Part shown: positions 24,868-32,485 of the stretch, one piece after another
Numbering within the stretch: position 1 is the stretch's first letter
How the letters are laid out: each line of letters opens with the position of its first letter
Program-made: the position numbers and the translations under genes
Notes under the pieces: generated by a model
The model's input: the letters and a program-made list of their open reading frames with translations, nothing else
What the model was told of the DNA's origin: nothing
Databases searched by the model: none
NCBI RefSeq assembly: GCF_001510665.1
Contig: NZ_LMTI01000001.1
Span: 35,368 to 99,367 of the forward strand
Reading direction: 5' to 3'
Length of the DNA stretch: 64,000 bases
Origin: Bacillus sp. FJAT-27445
Lineage (GTDB): Bacteria; Bacillota; Bacilli; Bacillales; Cytobacillaceae

Positions 24868-24948
24868 ATGAATTCACTTGGAAGATACACCCGTTTTGGA
24901 ATAATGATGGAGGCTAAAGAGAAAGATAAACGAGAGGAAGGTATTTAA
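24868..24948 (+). CDS. Possible 26-residue peptide upstream of ylbB
   Basis: ATG 24868 has a good ribosome binding site (GAGGGGAA) 7 bases upstream and opens a frame of 26 residues beginning MNSLGRYTRFGIMMEAKEKD, ending 33 bases before ylbB. The C-terminal half is charged. It may be a small leader gene of ylbB or chance. There is no independent support. Confidence 0.3.
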   Translation: MNSLGRYTRFGIMMEAKEKDKREEGI

Positions 24949-24981
24949 CCAACAACCAATTCATGGCGGGAGGAAATAAGG

Positions 24982-25416
24982 ATGGAAAAAGTCGGCGATA
25001 TTATGACTGAAAATGTTGAAACATGTTCAATCCTAGATAATATGTATGAAGTAGCGGTCAAGATGAAGGGTTTGAATGTTGGCGCAATCCCAGTGATTGA
25101 CGATGAAAAATTGGTAGGCATCATAACGGATAGGGATATTGTTATAAGAGGAACGGCAGAAAAGCATCCAGGATCAACGAGAGTGGAGGATATAATGACT
25201 GAAAAGCTTTACACGATTTCTCCAGATGCTACAACCGAAGAGGCTGCGAGGATAATGGCCGAGCATCAAATCCGCCGCCTGCCGGTAGTCGAAGGGGACA
25301 AGCTTCTAGGAATTGTTTCGTTAGGCGATTTTGCTGTAAGGGAAAAGACAGATGATCAAGCAAAGGGAGCCCTCTCGGAAATCTCCGAATCAAATTATAA
25401 TGGAGTACAGCATTAG
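24982..25416 (+). CDS. ylbB: CBS-domain protein YlbB
   Basis: The 144-residue protein consists of two CBS domains (about residues 7-60 and 72-125). Each contains the typical DIMTE start and the strand-turn segments GAIPVIDDEKLVGIITDRDI and RRLPVVEGDKLLGIVSLGDF. Such tandem pairs bind adenosine nucleotides and act as energy sensors; the partner is not known. GGGAGG precedes the ATG. A terminator follows, so ylbC has its own promoter. Confidence 0.9.
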   Translation: MEKVGDIMTENVETCSILDNMYEVAVKMKGLNVGAIPVIDDEKLVGIITDRDIVIRGTAEKHPGSTRVEDIMTEKLYTISPDATTEEAARIMAEHQIRRLPVVEGDKLLGIVSLGDFAVREKTDDQAKGALSEISESNYNGVQH

Positions 25417-25418
25417 GG

Positions 25419-25447
25419 AAAAAGGCGCATTCGAAGCGCCTTTTTTT
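25419..25447 (+). terminator. Terminator after ylbB
   Basis: AAAAAGGCGC and GCGCCTTTTTTT with loop ATTCGAA, directly behind the ylbB stop. Confidence 0.88.
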
Positions 25448-25605
25448 ATTTCCATCCAGTTGTGATAGTTGTAAAAATATTGGTGGTTTACGTAATATTG
25501 TTAAGAATTTGTTATAATTTAAAGGATGTCTATGAACGCAGGGAATACTGGTGATATAATTATTTTGCCTATATATATATAAATATAGATAATCGGGAAG
25601 GGGGA

Positions 25606-26682
25606 ATGGTCCTGAAGGCACTTTTACGGATACTTATACTATCTACTGTCTTTCTGACTATTGGGTTTTATGTAAGCCAGGATAATACAGGATATAAAGA
25701 CTCGCTTATTAGAGAGGAACCTGTTCCCGAGCCTGAAAAGCCAGCCCAAAAGCAAAAAGGGGGGGCCACAGGCTATGGAATTCCTGACCGGCCCGATAAA
25801 GGACTGTCAATTCTAATTGGGAAGACTGTTGCGGAAGTGGAAAAAGTATTGGGAAACCCGCAAAGGATTGACAAATCCAGCTATGATTACGATTGGTACA
25901 TATATAATCTTTATCTGGATAAATATATCCAAGTTGGTGTGCTGGATAACAAGGCAGTAACCATTTATGCAATGGGCCGTGATACAAACGTTGCACCTTT
26001 TGCGATTGGTAACCCGCTTGAAGAAATATTCACTTCATTCGCCATCCATACAAATATAACAATTGACTACGGCGGCAATGCATATAGGCTTGAACTGAAT
26101 GATACTGATGTCAATACGATGCCTCTCATACAACTTGGGGATATATTCGCTCAGCTTTACATCGATAAATTTAATGGGAGCTTATCGAGTGTCCGATTCC
26201 TGGATGCTGAAACACTTATTAAGCAGAGGCCCTACGAAGTAGCATACAGGGGAACGTTGATTGAAGCGAAAGCTTTAGCGGATGAAGACTGGCAAGAGGT
26301 AGAGGTAGGAGCCGAGAAACAAATCTTTGATTTATCCAATGTATTGCGAGTCCGCCACGGGCTTGAACCATTAAAGTGGGATGAAAAAACCGCCCAAGCA
26401 GCCTATGGACACAGTGTCGATATGTATGAGACGAATTCCTTTTCCCATATTTCGAAAGAATACGGGAATTTATCCGACCGACTGAAAAAGGCCAAGGTCG
26501 TTTACCAAGCGGCTGGGGAGAATATAGCGGCGAATTATATTGATGCCCCCGCAGTGGTCGAAGGCTGGCTAAACAGCAAAGGCCACCGTGAATCACTCCT
26601 CAACGGGGATTTCACCCATTTGGGCGTTGGGGTATACCGCAAGTATTACACACAAAATTTTATTCAGAAGTGGCTTGAATAA
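25606..26682 (+). CDS. ylbC: Secreted CAP/SCP-domain protein YlbC
   Basis: The 358-residue protein has an N-terminal membrane anchor or signal (ALLRILILSTVFLTIGFYVS), a CAP-associated domain with GKTVAEVEKVLGNPQRID near residue 70, and a C-terminal CAP (SCP/PR-1) domain with LRVRHGLEPLKWDEKTAQAA, HSVDMYETNSFSH and GENIAA...VEGWLNSKGHRESLL. The two histidines are the typical metal/active-site pair. YlbC in B. subtilis is expressed in the forespore. The substrate is unknown. A strong terminator follows, then a repeat. Confidence 0.88.
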   Translation: MVLKALLRILILSTVFLTIGFYVSQDNTGYKDSLIREEPVPEPEKPAQKQKGGATGYGIPDRPDKGLSILIGKTVAEVEKVLGNPQRIDKSSYDYDWYIYNLYLDKYIQVGVLDNKAVTIYAMGRDTNVAPFAIGNPLEEIFTSFAIHTNITIDYGGNAYRLELNDTDVNTMPLIQLGDIFAQLYIDKFNGSLSSVRFLDAETLIKQRPYEVAYRGTLIEAKALADEDWQEVEVGAEKQIFDLSNVLRVRHGLEPLKWDEKTAQAAYGHSVDMYETNSFSHISKEYGNLSDRLKKAKVVYQAAGENIAANYIDAPAVVEGWLNSKGHRESLLNGDFTHLGVGVYRKYYTQNFIQKWLE

Positions 26683-26684
26683 AG

Positions 26685-26721
26685 AGGAGGATGGTCAAGT
26701 AAACTGGCCATCCTCCTTTTT
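26685..26721 (+). terminator. Terminator after ylbC
   Basis: AGGAGGATGG and CCATCCTCCT (inner CA/TG) form the stem, followed by TTTTTAT, directly behind the ylbC stop. Confidence 0.9.
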
Positions 26722-26723
26722 AT

Positions 26724-27053
26724 CGGAAGGCAGGCCCGTCCTCGGAAATGCTCAATAATCCTCAATTATCCTCAATTATCCTCAATTATGCTACCGCATA
26801 ATTTCGTGCGAGGATTATTCACGGATGTTTTTCCTTGGTGCTACCGCATAATTTCGTGCGATGTAAATTCGCTGAAGCCTTCCTTTGTGCTCGCATTTCC
26901 TTCGTGCGTGGGCGAATTCAGGGATGCCCTTCAGTGTCCTGCAGGAACCGGTTTAATCTGTTCGGCGCTGACAACTAGGGAAATCTCCCGAAAATAATCA
27001 TCGCAGGGACAAATGTTTTTTACTTGTCCTGAAGGCGCTTGCGCATCTTGCTC
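26724..27053 (+). repeat. Modular hairpin repeat, copy C (left-truncated)
   Basis: The copy begins at CGGAAGGCAGGCCCGTCCTC, equal to the middle of copies B and D, so the left third is missing. It carries an expanded centre: four tandem 10-bp units (26751-26790), a 22-bp direct repeat GCTACCGCATAATTTCGTGC (26790-26811 and 26840-26861), then GCTCGCATTTCCTTCGTGCG, a TCGGCGCTGACAACTAGGG segment, and the right end GAAGGCGCTTGCGCATCTTG. It starts 3 bases behind the ylbC terminator, and its last 34 bases are coding for the next gene on the minus strand. Confidence 0.85.
26751..26790 (+). repeat. Four tandem 10-bp units inside copy C
   Basis: CTCAATAATC is followed by CTCAATTATC, CTCAATTATC and CTCAATTATG. 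Copy D has only one such unit at the same place (near 30358), so this is a local expansion of the arm of the AATTATGC/GCATAATT hairpin. Confidence 0.9.
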
Positions 27054-27415
27054 CCTTGATCGGCAGCTTCAACCCTGTTGGCATGAAACCAGTTTTTTTC
27101 CCAGCTGCCATAGATTCGGAGCTCCTGGCCAACCCGATAATCTTTGATGGCCGCTACCTTTGTCAGGGGGGTAATGATTTTTGCCTTGATCTGCCCCATA
27201 TCCGCCTTAATCATCAGCTCCTGGACAATTATGTAGCGATGATAATAAAAACGTTGCTTCTCCTGGAAAATGGATGTTATCGTGCCATTTACAACTGCCT
27301 CTTCGTTTGCTGTTGCAGTTTGAAGCCACCTTTTTTCATTCTCTTTAGCTTCCTTTAGGGTCAGCCATAAGAAGTAGAGGCAAATGATAGGAATTAGGAT
27401 TGCTGTAACCATCAA
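27020..27415 (-). CDS. Hypothetical membrane-anchored protein, C-terminus inside a repeat
   Basis: A 131-residue protein with one N-terminal membrane helix (VTAILIPIICLYFLWLTL), a short charged linker and a beta-rich domain with NGTITSIFQEKQRFYYHRYI. I do not recognise the family; the pattern resembles membrane-anchored OB-fold or DUF3592-like proteins. It starts 4 bases behind the thioesterase gene (TTG 27415 or ATG 27412), so the two form an operon. The last ten residues (KMRKRLQDK) and the stop lie within the right end of the copy C repeat, so the original C-terminus was probably replaced. Confidence 0.65.
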   Translation of the reverse strand: MMVTAILIPIICLYFLWLTLKEAKENEKRWLQTATANEEAVVNGTITSIFQEKQRFYYHRYIIVQELMIKADMGQIKAKIITPLTKVAAIKDYRVGQELRIYGSWEKNWFHANRVEAADQGSKMRKRLQDK

Positions 27416-27419
27416 TAAA

Positions 27420-27920
27420 TCACTCTCCGCTGCTTACCTTCTTTTCAACAACAAAGAAACTGCCTGTGGCTTGTGCTGCCTTTTTGCCGTCTTTCCGAAA
27501 CACCTCGGCGCTGACAACCATAGTGTTTTTCCCATGATGGGCGATTTCAGCCCTGCAGCGGAGTGTATCACCAATTCCAGGTGCGAGGTAATGGATATTT
27601 AATTGGGATGTGACAGCCCCGAAGCCCGCAGGTACGAGCGTATTTGCGAGTGTCCCCATTGCCGAATCGGCCAATGTTGCCGTGATGCCTCCGTGGACAA
27701 TCCCCAAGGAATTGTAGAGGGCGGGATTGATTGGAATGGTTACCTCCCAAATGGAATCATCAGGTGTTTTTTCATAATGCAGCATTCCGCCAATATACGT
27801 GGAAGATTTCCCTTCAAGCTTTTTTTTCATCCCTCTTATGACATGTTCCAATGCCTTTAGGTCTGTTTCGTCCGCATTCTCCATATACTCTTTCAAAAGC
27901 TGTTCCAGTTCATTTTTCAA
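27420..27920 (-). CDS. PaaI-type hotdog-fold thioesterase
   Basis: This 166-residue protein has a helical N-terminus and a hotdog domain with the PaaI motif NSLGIVHGGITATLADSAMG (catalytic region HGG followed by Asp), then TSQLNIHYLAPGIGDTLRCR and a C-terminal strand GSFFVV. The family hydrolyses acyl-CoA thioesters, often phenylacetyl-CoA or related compounds. The substrate is not known. AAGGAGAG precedes the ATG on the minus strand. It is upstream of the membrane-anchored hypothetical gene in the same transcript. Confidence 0.85.
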   Translation of the reverse strand: MKNELEQLLKEYMENADETDLKALEHVIRGMKKKLEGKSSTYIGGMLHYEKTPDDSIWEVTIPINPALYNSLGIVHGGITATLADSAMGTLANTLVPAGFGAVTSQLNIHYLAPGIGDTLRCRAEIAHHGKNTMVVSAEVFRKDGKKAAQATGSFFVVEKKVSSGE

Positions 27921-28055
27921 GTTGTTCTCTCCTTTTCTCCCCTAAATAGTACCATCTCGAACAAAATTTTTATAGTTTTAATAATTGGGCCATCACCAAC
28001 CGCTTTTTTGCACATATCGTAATATAGGCATGTAAAAAAAGGAGGGGAAGTACCA

Positions 28056-28469
28056 ATGGCGGGAGAAAAGCTGCATCCTTCTGTAAACAAGTTCAAGGAA
28101 TTTGTTACGAACAATCCTCATATTGCCAAGGAAGTAAGGGATGGGAATGCGACATGGCAGCAATTGTATGAGGAATGGTACTTGCTTGGAGAAGATGATC
28201 CGCGTTGGAAGAATTCATTAGAATCACAAGAGACTGCCGCAGATAAAACAAAAGAAGAAGGGGGGAAGGCTGAACTTGTTAAAAATTTTATGAATATGGC
28301 AAAAAAAATGGACGCGGCTCAATTGCAGGGGCATCTCTACAATCTAAGCCAGGCACTTGGTGCAATTCAGGGGCTGATCGGCCAGTTTCAAAGCAGTCCT
28401 CCCCCTCAGCAGCGGGCATCGCATCAGGAAACCATTCCGCCGCAGCCATTTCCATTCCGTAAAGACTGA
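28056..28469 (+). CDS. ylbD: YlbD, putative spore coat protein
   Basis: The 137-residue protein contains HPSVNKFKEFVTNNPHIAKE and WQQLYEEWYLLGEDDPRW at the N-terminus, typical of YlbD, which is annotated as a coat protein in B. subtilis. The C-terminal part is Gln/Pro-rich and probably disordered (QFQSSPPPQQRASH). AGGAGGGGAAG precedes the ATG. It is 14 bases upstream of ylbE, so the two are cotranscribed. Confidence 0.85.
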   Translation: MAGEKLHPSVNKFKEFVTNNPHIAKEVRDGNATWQQLYEEWYLLGEDDPRWKNSLESQETAADKTKEEGGKAELVKNFMNMAKKMDAAQLQGHLYNLSQALGAIQGLIGQFQSSPPPQQRASHQETIPPQPFPFRKD

Positions 28470-28483
28470 TTGGGGGGAAGCAA

Positions 28484-28723
28484 ATGAGGATGGAAGTGAT
28501 GGATTATATTGAGGGAAGAACGGATTTAAAAAAATTCCTCAGGGACCAGCCGCTTTGGTATAGGAAACTGTCGCGGAATCCACAGGATTTGGAAGCATTC
28601 GAAACAGCCTCCTTATACTACTACGAGAAAACAATCCCACACAGGGTTGCAAAGTTTTCCAATGGGGTACAAATGGCTTCAATGATGTTTCAGATGCTCC
28701 AAAGCATGAAAAATTCGAACTAG
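28484..28723 (+). CDS. ylbE: YlbE-like protein
   Basis: A 79-residue protein with FLRDQPLWYRKLSRNPQDLE and EKTIPHRVAKFSNGVQMASM, the YlbE family signature. It is small, helical and of unknown function. It is translated from ATG 28484 (or 28490) after GGGGGGAAG, immediately behind ylbD. Confidence 0.85.
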   Translation: MRMEVMDYIEGRTDLKKFLRDQPLWYRKLSRNPQDLEAFETASLYYYEKTIPHRVAKFSNGVQMASMMFQMLQSMKNSN

Positions 28724-28828
28724 TAACTTAATTATTCTTCTTTAAAGTGGGAAAACAATGGGTAACAACGGAAAGATTTCACCTTTTCCCTGTCTTCATG
28801 GTAAAATGGCAGTGGAGGTGGGCGAATT

Positions 28829-29269
28829 TTGATCGCGACTACTGAAAGAGTTGAATTGCTTGAAAATGCCGAGCACTTAGGCAAAATGGTTATAGAATCC
28901 GACGTTGCCGAGCAGTATCGGCATTGTTTATATAAATTGCGTACAAGCCGTGAATCCCAAAATAAAATTTCGCGTTTTGTGAAATTGAAGGACCTTTATG
29001 ATGAGGTTCAGCGATTCGGCAAATACCATCCTGATTACAAAACCATCATGATGCAAATCAGGGAAGCGAAACGCGAGATGGACCTTGATGAGAGGGTTGC
29101 CGAATTCAAGAGGGCTGAAAATGATCTCCAAGCCCTCCTTGATGAAATCAGCGTCCTTGTAGGTGCATCCGTTTCAAAACATATAAAAGTCCCAACAGGC
29201 AATCCGTTTTTTGACACCGGTTCAAGCTGCGGCGGCAGCTGTGGTACTGGGGGAGGCTGCGGTTGCTAG
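28829..29269 (+). CDS. ylbF: YlbF (RicF), Y-complex subunit for RNase Y regulation
   Basis: RicF forms the Y-complex with YmcA (RicA) and YaaT (RicT). The complex binds Fe-S clusters, stimulates RNA processing by RNase Y, and affects competence, biofilm formation and sporulation in B. subtilis. The 146-residue protein is a helical Com_YlbF domain (YRHCLYKLRTSRESQNKISR ...) with a cysteine-rich tail SSCGGSCGTGGGCGC that supplies cluster ligands. It starts at TTG 28829 after GGAGGTGGG. A terminator follows. Confidence 0.92.
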   Translation: MIATTERVELLENAEHLGKMVIESDVAEQYRHCLYKLRTSRESQNKISRFVKLKDLYDEVQRFGKYHPDYKTIMMQIREAKREMDLDERVAEFKRAENDLQALLDEISVLVGASVSKHIKVPTGNPFFDTGSSCGGSCGTGGGCGC

Positions 29270-29307
29270 GAGGCAATTCAATTCATTGAGCTAAAATGCA
29301 AGATTGC

Positions 29308-29334
29308 GGGCCGGCAAAAGCCGGCCCTTTTTTG
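29308..29334 (+). terminator. Terminator after ylbF
   Basis: GGGCCGGC and GCCGGCCC with loop AAAA, followed by TTTTTTG. Confidence 0.93.
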
Positions 29335-29375
29335 TCTTTGTTCATACCCCACAGCACCGTCAAAGCACGGCTACT

Positions 29376-29708
29376 CTAAAAAAAACGATCCGGTACAAAT
29401 CGGACACAGTCCAAGCATAGATTCCCGCAGCAAAACATTTTTCGCTGGGGAACGAAAAAACGGTGGCGAAAGACAAGAAAGCTGGCGTCGGATCTGACAA
29501 AAACAGTTTCGCTGCTGAGCCTTTTACCTTTCATTGTTTCAGAGGAGCAAAGCCGCAAGCCTTTCTCAATACCGTTGCGGGTACCAGTTTCAGCTGGATA
29601 AATAAAGAGAAATGGAATGCCGGCAATTTTCTTCATTTCAATCGAGGCTACCCCAGGCAAACCGCCTGCCTTTTTAACAAAAATATCATAAATGGAATCG
29701 AGCTCCAT
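29376..29708 (-). CDS. Hypothetical protein with C-terminal cysteines
   Basis: A 110-residue protein beginning MELDSIYDIFVKKAGGLPGV. It has a beta-rich middle and a cysteine-containing end (FCCGNLCLDCVRFVPDRFF). GAGAGGAGA stands 8 bases before the ATG at 29708, a better start than the earlier ATG at 29735. The reading frame fills most of the space between ylbF and ylbG on the minus strand. I do not recognise it, and no gene is here in B. subtilis to my knowledge. The cysteines could bind metal. Confidence 0.55.
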   Translation of the reverse strand: MELDSIYDIFVKKAGGLPGVASIEMKKIAGIPFLFIYPAETGTRNGIEKGLRLCSSETMKGKRLSSETVFVRSDASFLVFRHRFFVPQRKMFCCGNLCLDCVRFVPDRFF

Positions 29709-29849
29709 TGGCAGATCTCCTCTCCGGAATATCATATTCTTTCTATTATATTCTGAAGTTTACCCATTCTTGTTGCCCGTCCGATTGATTTAACATGTTT
29801 TTATATGCTAGACTAATAAGAAACACCGATTATGAAGGGGAAAAAATAT

Positions 29850-30125
29850 ATGTTTGGGCAAAGGCAAGGTTTAGTGGTTTGGCTTTATACGTTAAAGCAG
29901 GCCAAAATGCTGAGAAGGTTCGGAAATGTCCATTATGTTTCCAAAAAGCTTAAATATGCTGTCATCTACTGCAACCAAAATGAAATTGAGACAATCATGG
30001 AAAAATTGCAGTCGTACTCCTTTGTGAAAAAAGTGGAGCCTTCCTACAAACCATTTGTTAAAATGGAATATGAAAACTCGGCACCTGATAAGGCCAAGGA
30101 ATACGATTATAAAATGGGTATTTAA
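29850..30125 (+). CDS. ylbG: UPF0298 protein YlbG
   Basis: The 91-residue protein is a clear Ylb[21 protein letters not shown], then [18 protein letters not shown] and [19 protein letters not shown] with the end [10 protein letters not shown]. The family (DUF2129) has a ferredoxin-like fold and unknown function. The ATG at 29850 with GAAGGGGAAA upstream is preferred to 29832. Confidence 0.93.
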   Translation: MFGQRQGLVVWLYTLKQAKMLRRFGNVHYVSKKLKYAVIYCNQNEIETIMEKLQSYSFVKKVEPSYKPFVKMEYENSAPDKAKEYDYKMGI

Positions 30126-30135
30126 GATTGCGATA

Positions 30136-30164
30136 AAGTGAGGGGCAGTTTCCCTCACTTTTTG
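30136..30164 (+). terminator. Terminator after ylbG
   Basis: AAGTGAGGG and CCCTCACTT with a short loop, followed by TTTGTATTCT. Confidence 0.88.
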
Positions 30165-30170
30165 TATTCT

Positions 30171-30580
30171 CTAGGAAATTTTATAATAGATCATTGTAAA
30201 TAACTCGAAATGAGTTATATTAATCCAGCTCCACCAGAATAAGCTTCGGAAGCATTAACCTCGCACGAAGAAAAAGCGTTAGCTTTTTCGAGGAGCGCCT
30301 AGCCCCTCGAGGTCATAAGCCGGTTCCCTCCGGAGGGCAGGCCCGTCCTCGGAAATCCTCAATTATGCTGCCGCATAATTTCGTGCGATGTAAGTTCGCT
30401 GAAGCCTTCCTTTGTGCTCGCATTTCCTTCGTGCGTGGGCGAATTCGGGGATGACATTCAATGTCCTGCTGGCCCCGTCTTATGCTGGTCGGGGCTGACC
30501 ACTAAGGAAAGCTCCTTAGAATAATCATCGCAGGGACAGGCGTTCTTTGCCTGTCGCGAAGGTGCTTGCGCATTTTGTTC
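30171..30580 (+). repeat. Modular hairpin repeat, copy D (full, expanded form)
   Basis: The copy is framed by CTAGGAAATTTTATAAT at the left and GGTGCTTGCGCATTTTGTTC at the right. Inside are perfect small hairpins: ATAACTC/GAGTTAT (30200-30218), GAAAAAGC/GCTTTTTC (30270-30289), the palindrome CCCTCCGGAGGG (30326-30337), AATTATGC/GCATAATT (30361-30380), CTAAGGA/TCCTTAG (30502-30519) and GACAGGC/GCCTGTC (30535-30555). Three of these are modules absent from the compact copy B. It starts 6 bases behind the ylbG terminator and ends 15 bases from the stop of the convergent gene. Confidence 0.88.
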
Positions 30581-30595
30581 TTGCCTCCACTCCTA

Positions 30596-30985
30596 TTAAT
30601 TGAGCGGGGGGAGGAAGTGGTTAAGGCGGAGAATGCCGATTAGCTGCTGATAGTAAAGCTCCGGTTCCGCAAAAAAGGGGGATGGTTTGATAGATAATTC
30701 GCATATTGTATTTCCTAGTCTGTTAGCCGTTTCCTCAAAAAGGGAATACCTTTTGCTCGGCAAGATCCGTGGATTTGGGATTCCTTCCCTGCAAATGTAA
30801 ATAGGCTGGAATTTTCCTTCCCCAGCGGGATTTAAGATGATTGCCACTGATGTTACTTCTCTTTGGTTGATTACCGTATGCAGTGCAAGCGTATGCTTGA
30901 TTCGGTGAGAATTTGTTTCTGCAATTGCAATCAATTCATAAATATCCCCGTACCCACTGCCAAGTTCGATGAAACGCTGTATCAC
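30596..30985 (-). CDS. Conserved hypothetical protein upstream of rsmD
   Basis: A 129-residue soluble protein MIQRFIELGSGYGDIYELIA with IPNPRILPSKRYSLFEETAN and ELYYQQLIGILRLNHFLPPL. I recall near-identical proteins next to rsmD in many Bacillus genomes, sometimes labelled methylthioribose kinase, a label its size does not support; it is now placed in a DUF family (DUF7147, as I recall). The function is unknown. No separate terminator is seen, and repeat copy D lies directly behind it. Confidence 0.7.
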   Translation of the reverse strand: MIQRFIELGSGYGDIYELIAIAETNSHRIKHTLALHTVINQREVTSVAIILNPAGEGKFQPIYICREGIPNPRILPSKRYSLFEETANRLGNTICELSIKPSPFFAEPELYYQQLIGILRLNHFLPPLN

Positions 30986-31064
30986 ACTGTACGCCCCTTT
31001 TCTATGTTCCCTTTGTTTTCTTTCCTTTACATTAGCATAACGCCAATTTTGGAAAAAGAAAAAA

Positions 31065-31088
31065 ACCCTGCAGGAAAACCTGCAGGGT
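31065..31088 (-). terminator. Orphan minus-strand terminator
   Basis: ACCCTGCAGG and CCTGCAGGGT with loop AAAA. On the minus strand the stem is followed by a run of T (plus strand GAAAAAAACCC). No recognised gene ends here on the minus strand; the only candidate is the 31-codon frame at 31147-31242. Confidence 0.75.
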
Positions 31089-31146
31089 CCTTCTATATCC
31101 CAACAGGGACAGAAGGCAAAGGGAGAGGAGAAACCGGAGGAAGAAC

Positions 31147-31242
31147 TTATGGGGAAACGTAAGTCTTCTCTGCGGTTGGCAACAACATCCTCGAATTGAT
31201 GTTGTTAGTACCATTATTTCCATTGATGGGAAGGTTATACAC
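31147..31242 (-). CDS. Possible 31-residue Asn-rich peptide
   Basis: GTG at 31242 opens a 31-residue frame VYNLPINGNNGTNNINSRML ending in KTYVSP, with TTAAGG 6 bases before it. It is followed 58 bases later by a strong terminator, which suggests a real transcript from the 375-base gap between the hypothetical gene and rsmD. The composition recalls small sporulation proteins but I recognise no family. The RNA could equally be non-coding. Confidence 0.3.
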   Translation of the reverse strand: MYNLPINGNNGTNNINSRMLLPTAEKTYVSP

Positions 31243-31360
31243 ACTTTACCTTAAAAATTTTATGCCTTAAAAATCGCTTGCTATAAATTTGATTTGGCTG
31301 CTTGGGCCAATTGTGTTAGGATTATGGACAAAAGTATATACGAATTTGCGGTGATAATCG

Positions 31361-32417
<1,057 letters not shown>

Positions 32418-32428
32418 ATAAATGAATG

Positions 32429-32458
32429 AAGCCGGGCCATCAAGCGCCCGGCTTTTTC
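32429..32458. terminator. Shared terminator of coaD and ylbJ
   Basis: AAGCCGGGC and GCCCGGCTT with a TTT tail lie between the convergent genes coaD and ylbJ. Confidence 0.85.
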
Positions 32459-32485
32459 AAATCCTTTCGTTTACATGATCGGATT

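Noticed and set aside
26751-26790. Tandem short repeats resembling a CRISPR array
   Set aside because: The units are 10 bp with no spacers and no cas genes nearby; they are an expansion inside an intergenic repeat.
26788-26997. 69-codon frame on the plus strand within repeat copy C
   Set aside because: It consists wholly of repeat sequence with hairpins, has no ribosome binding site, and the same region in copies B and D is not open in the same way.
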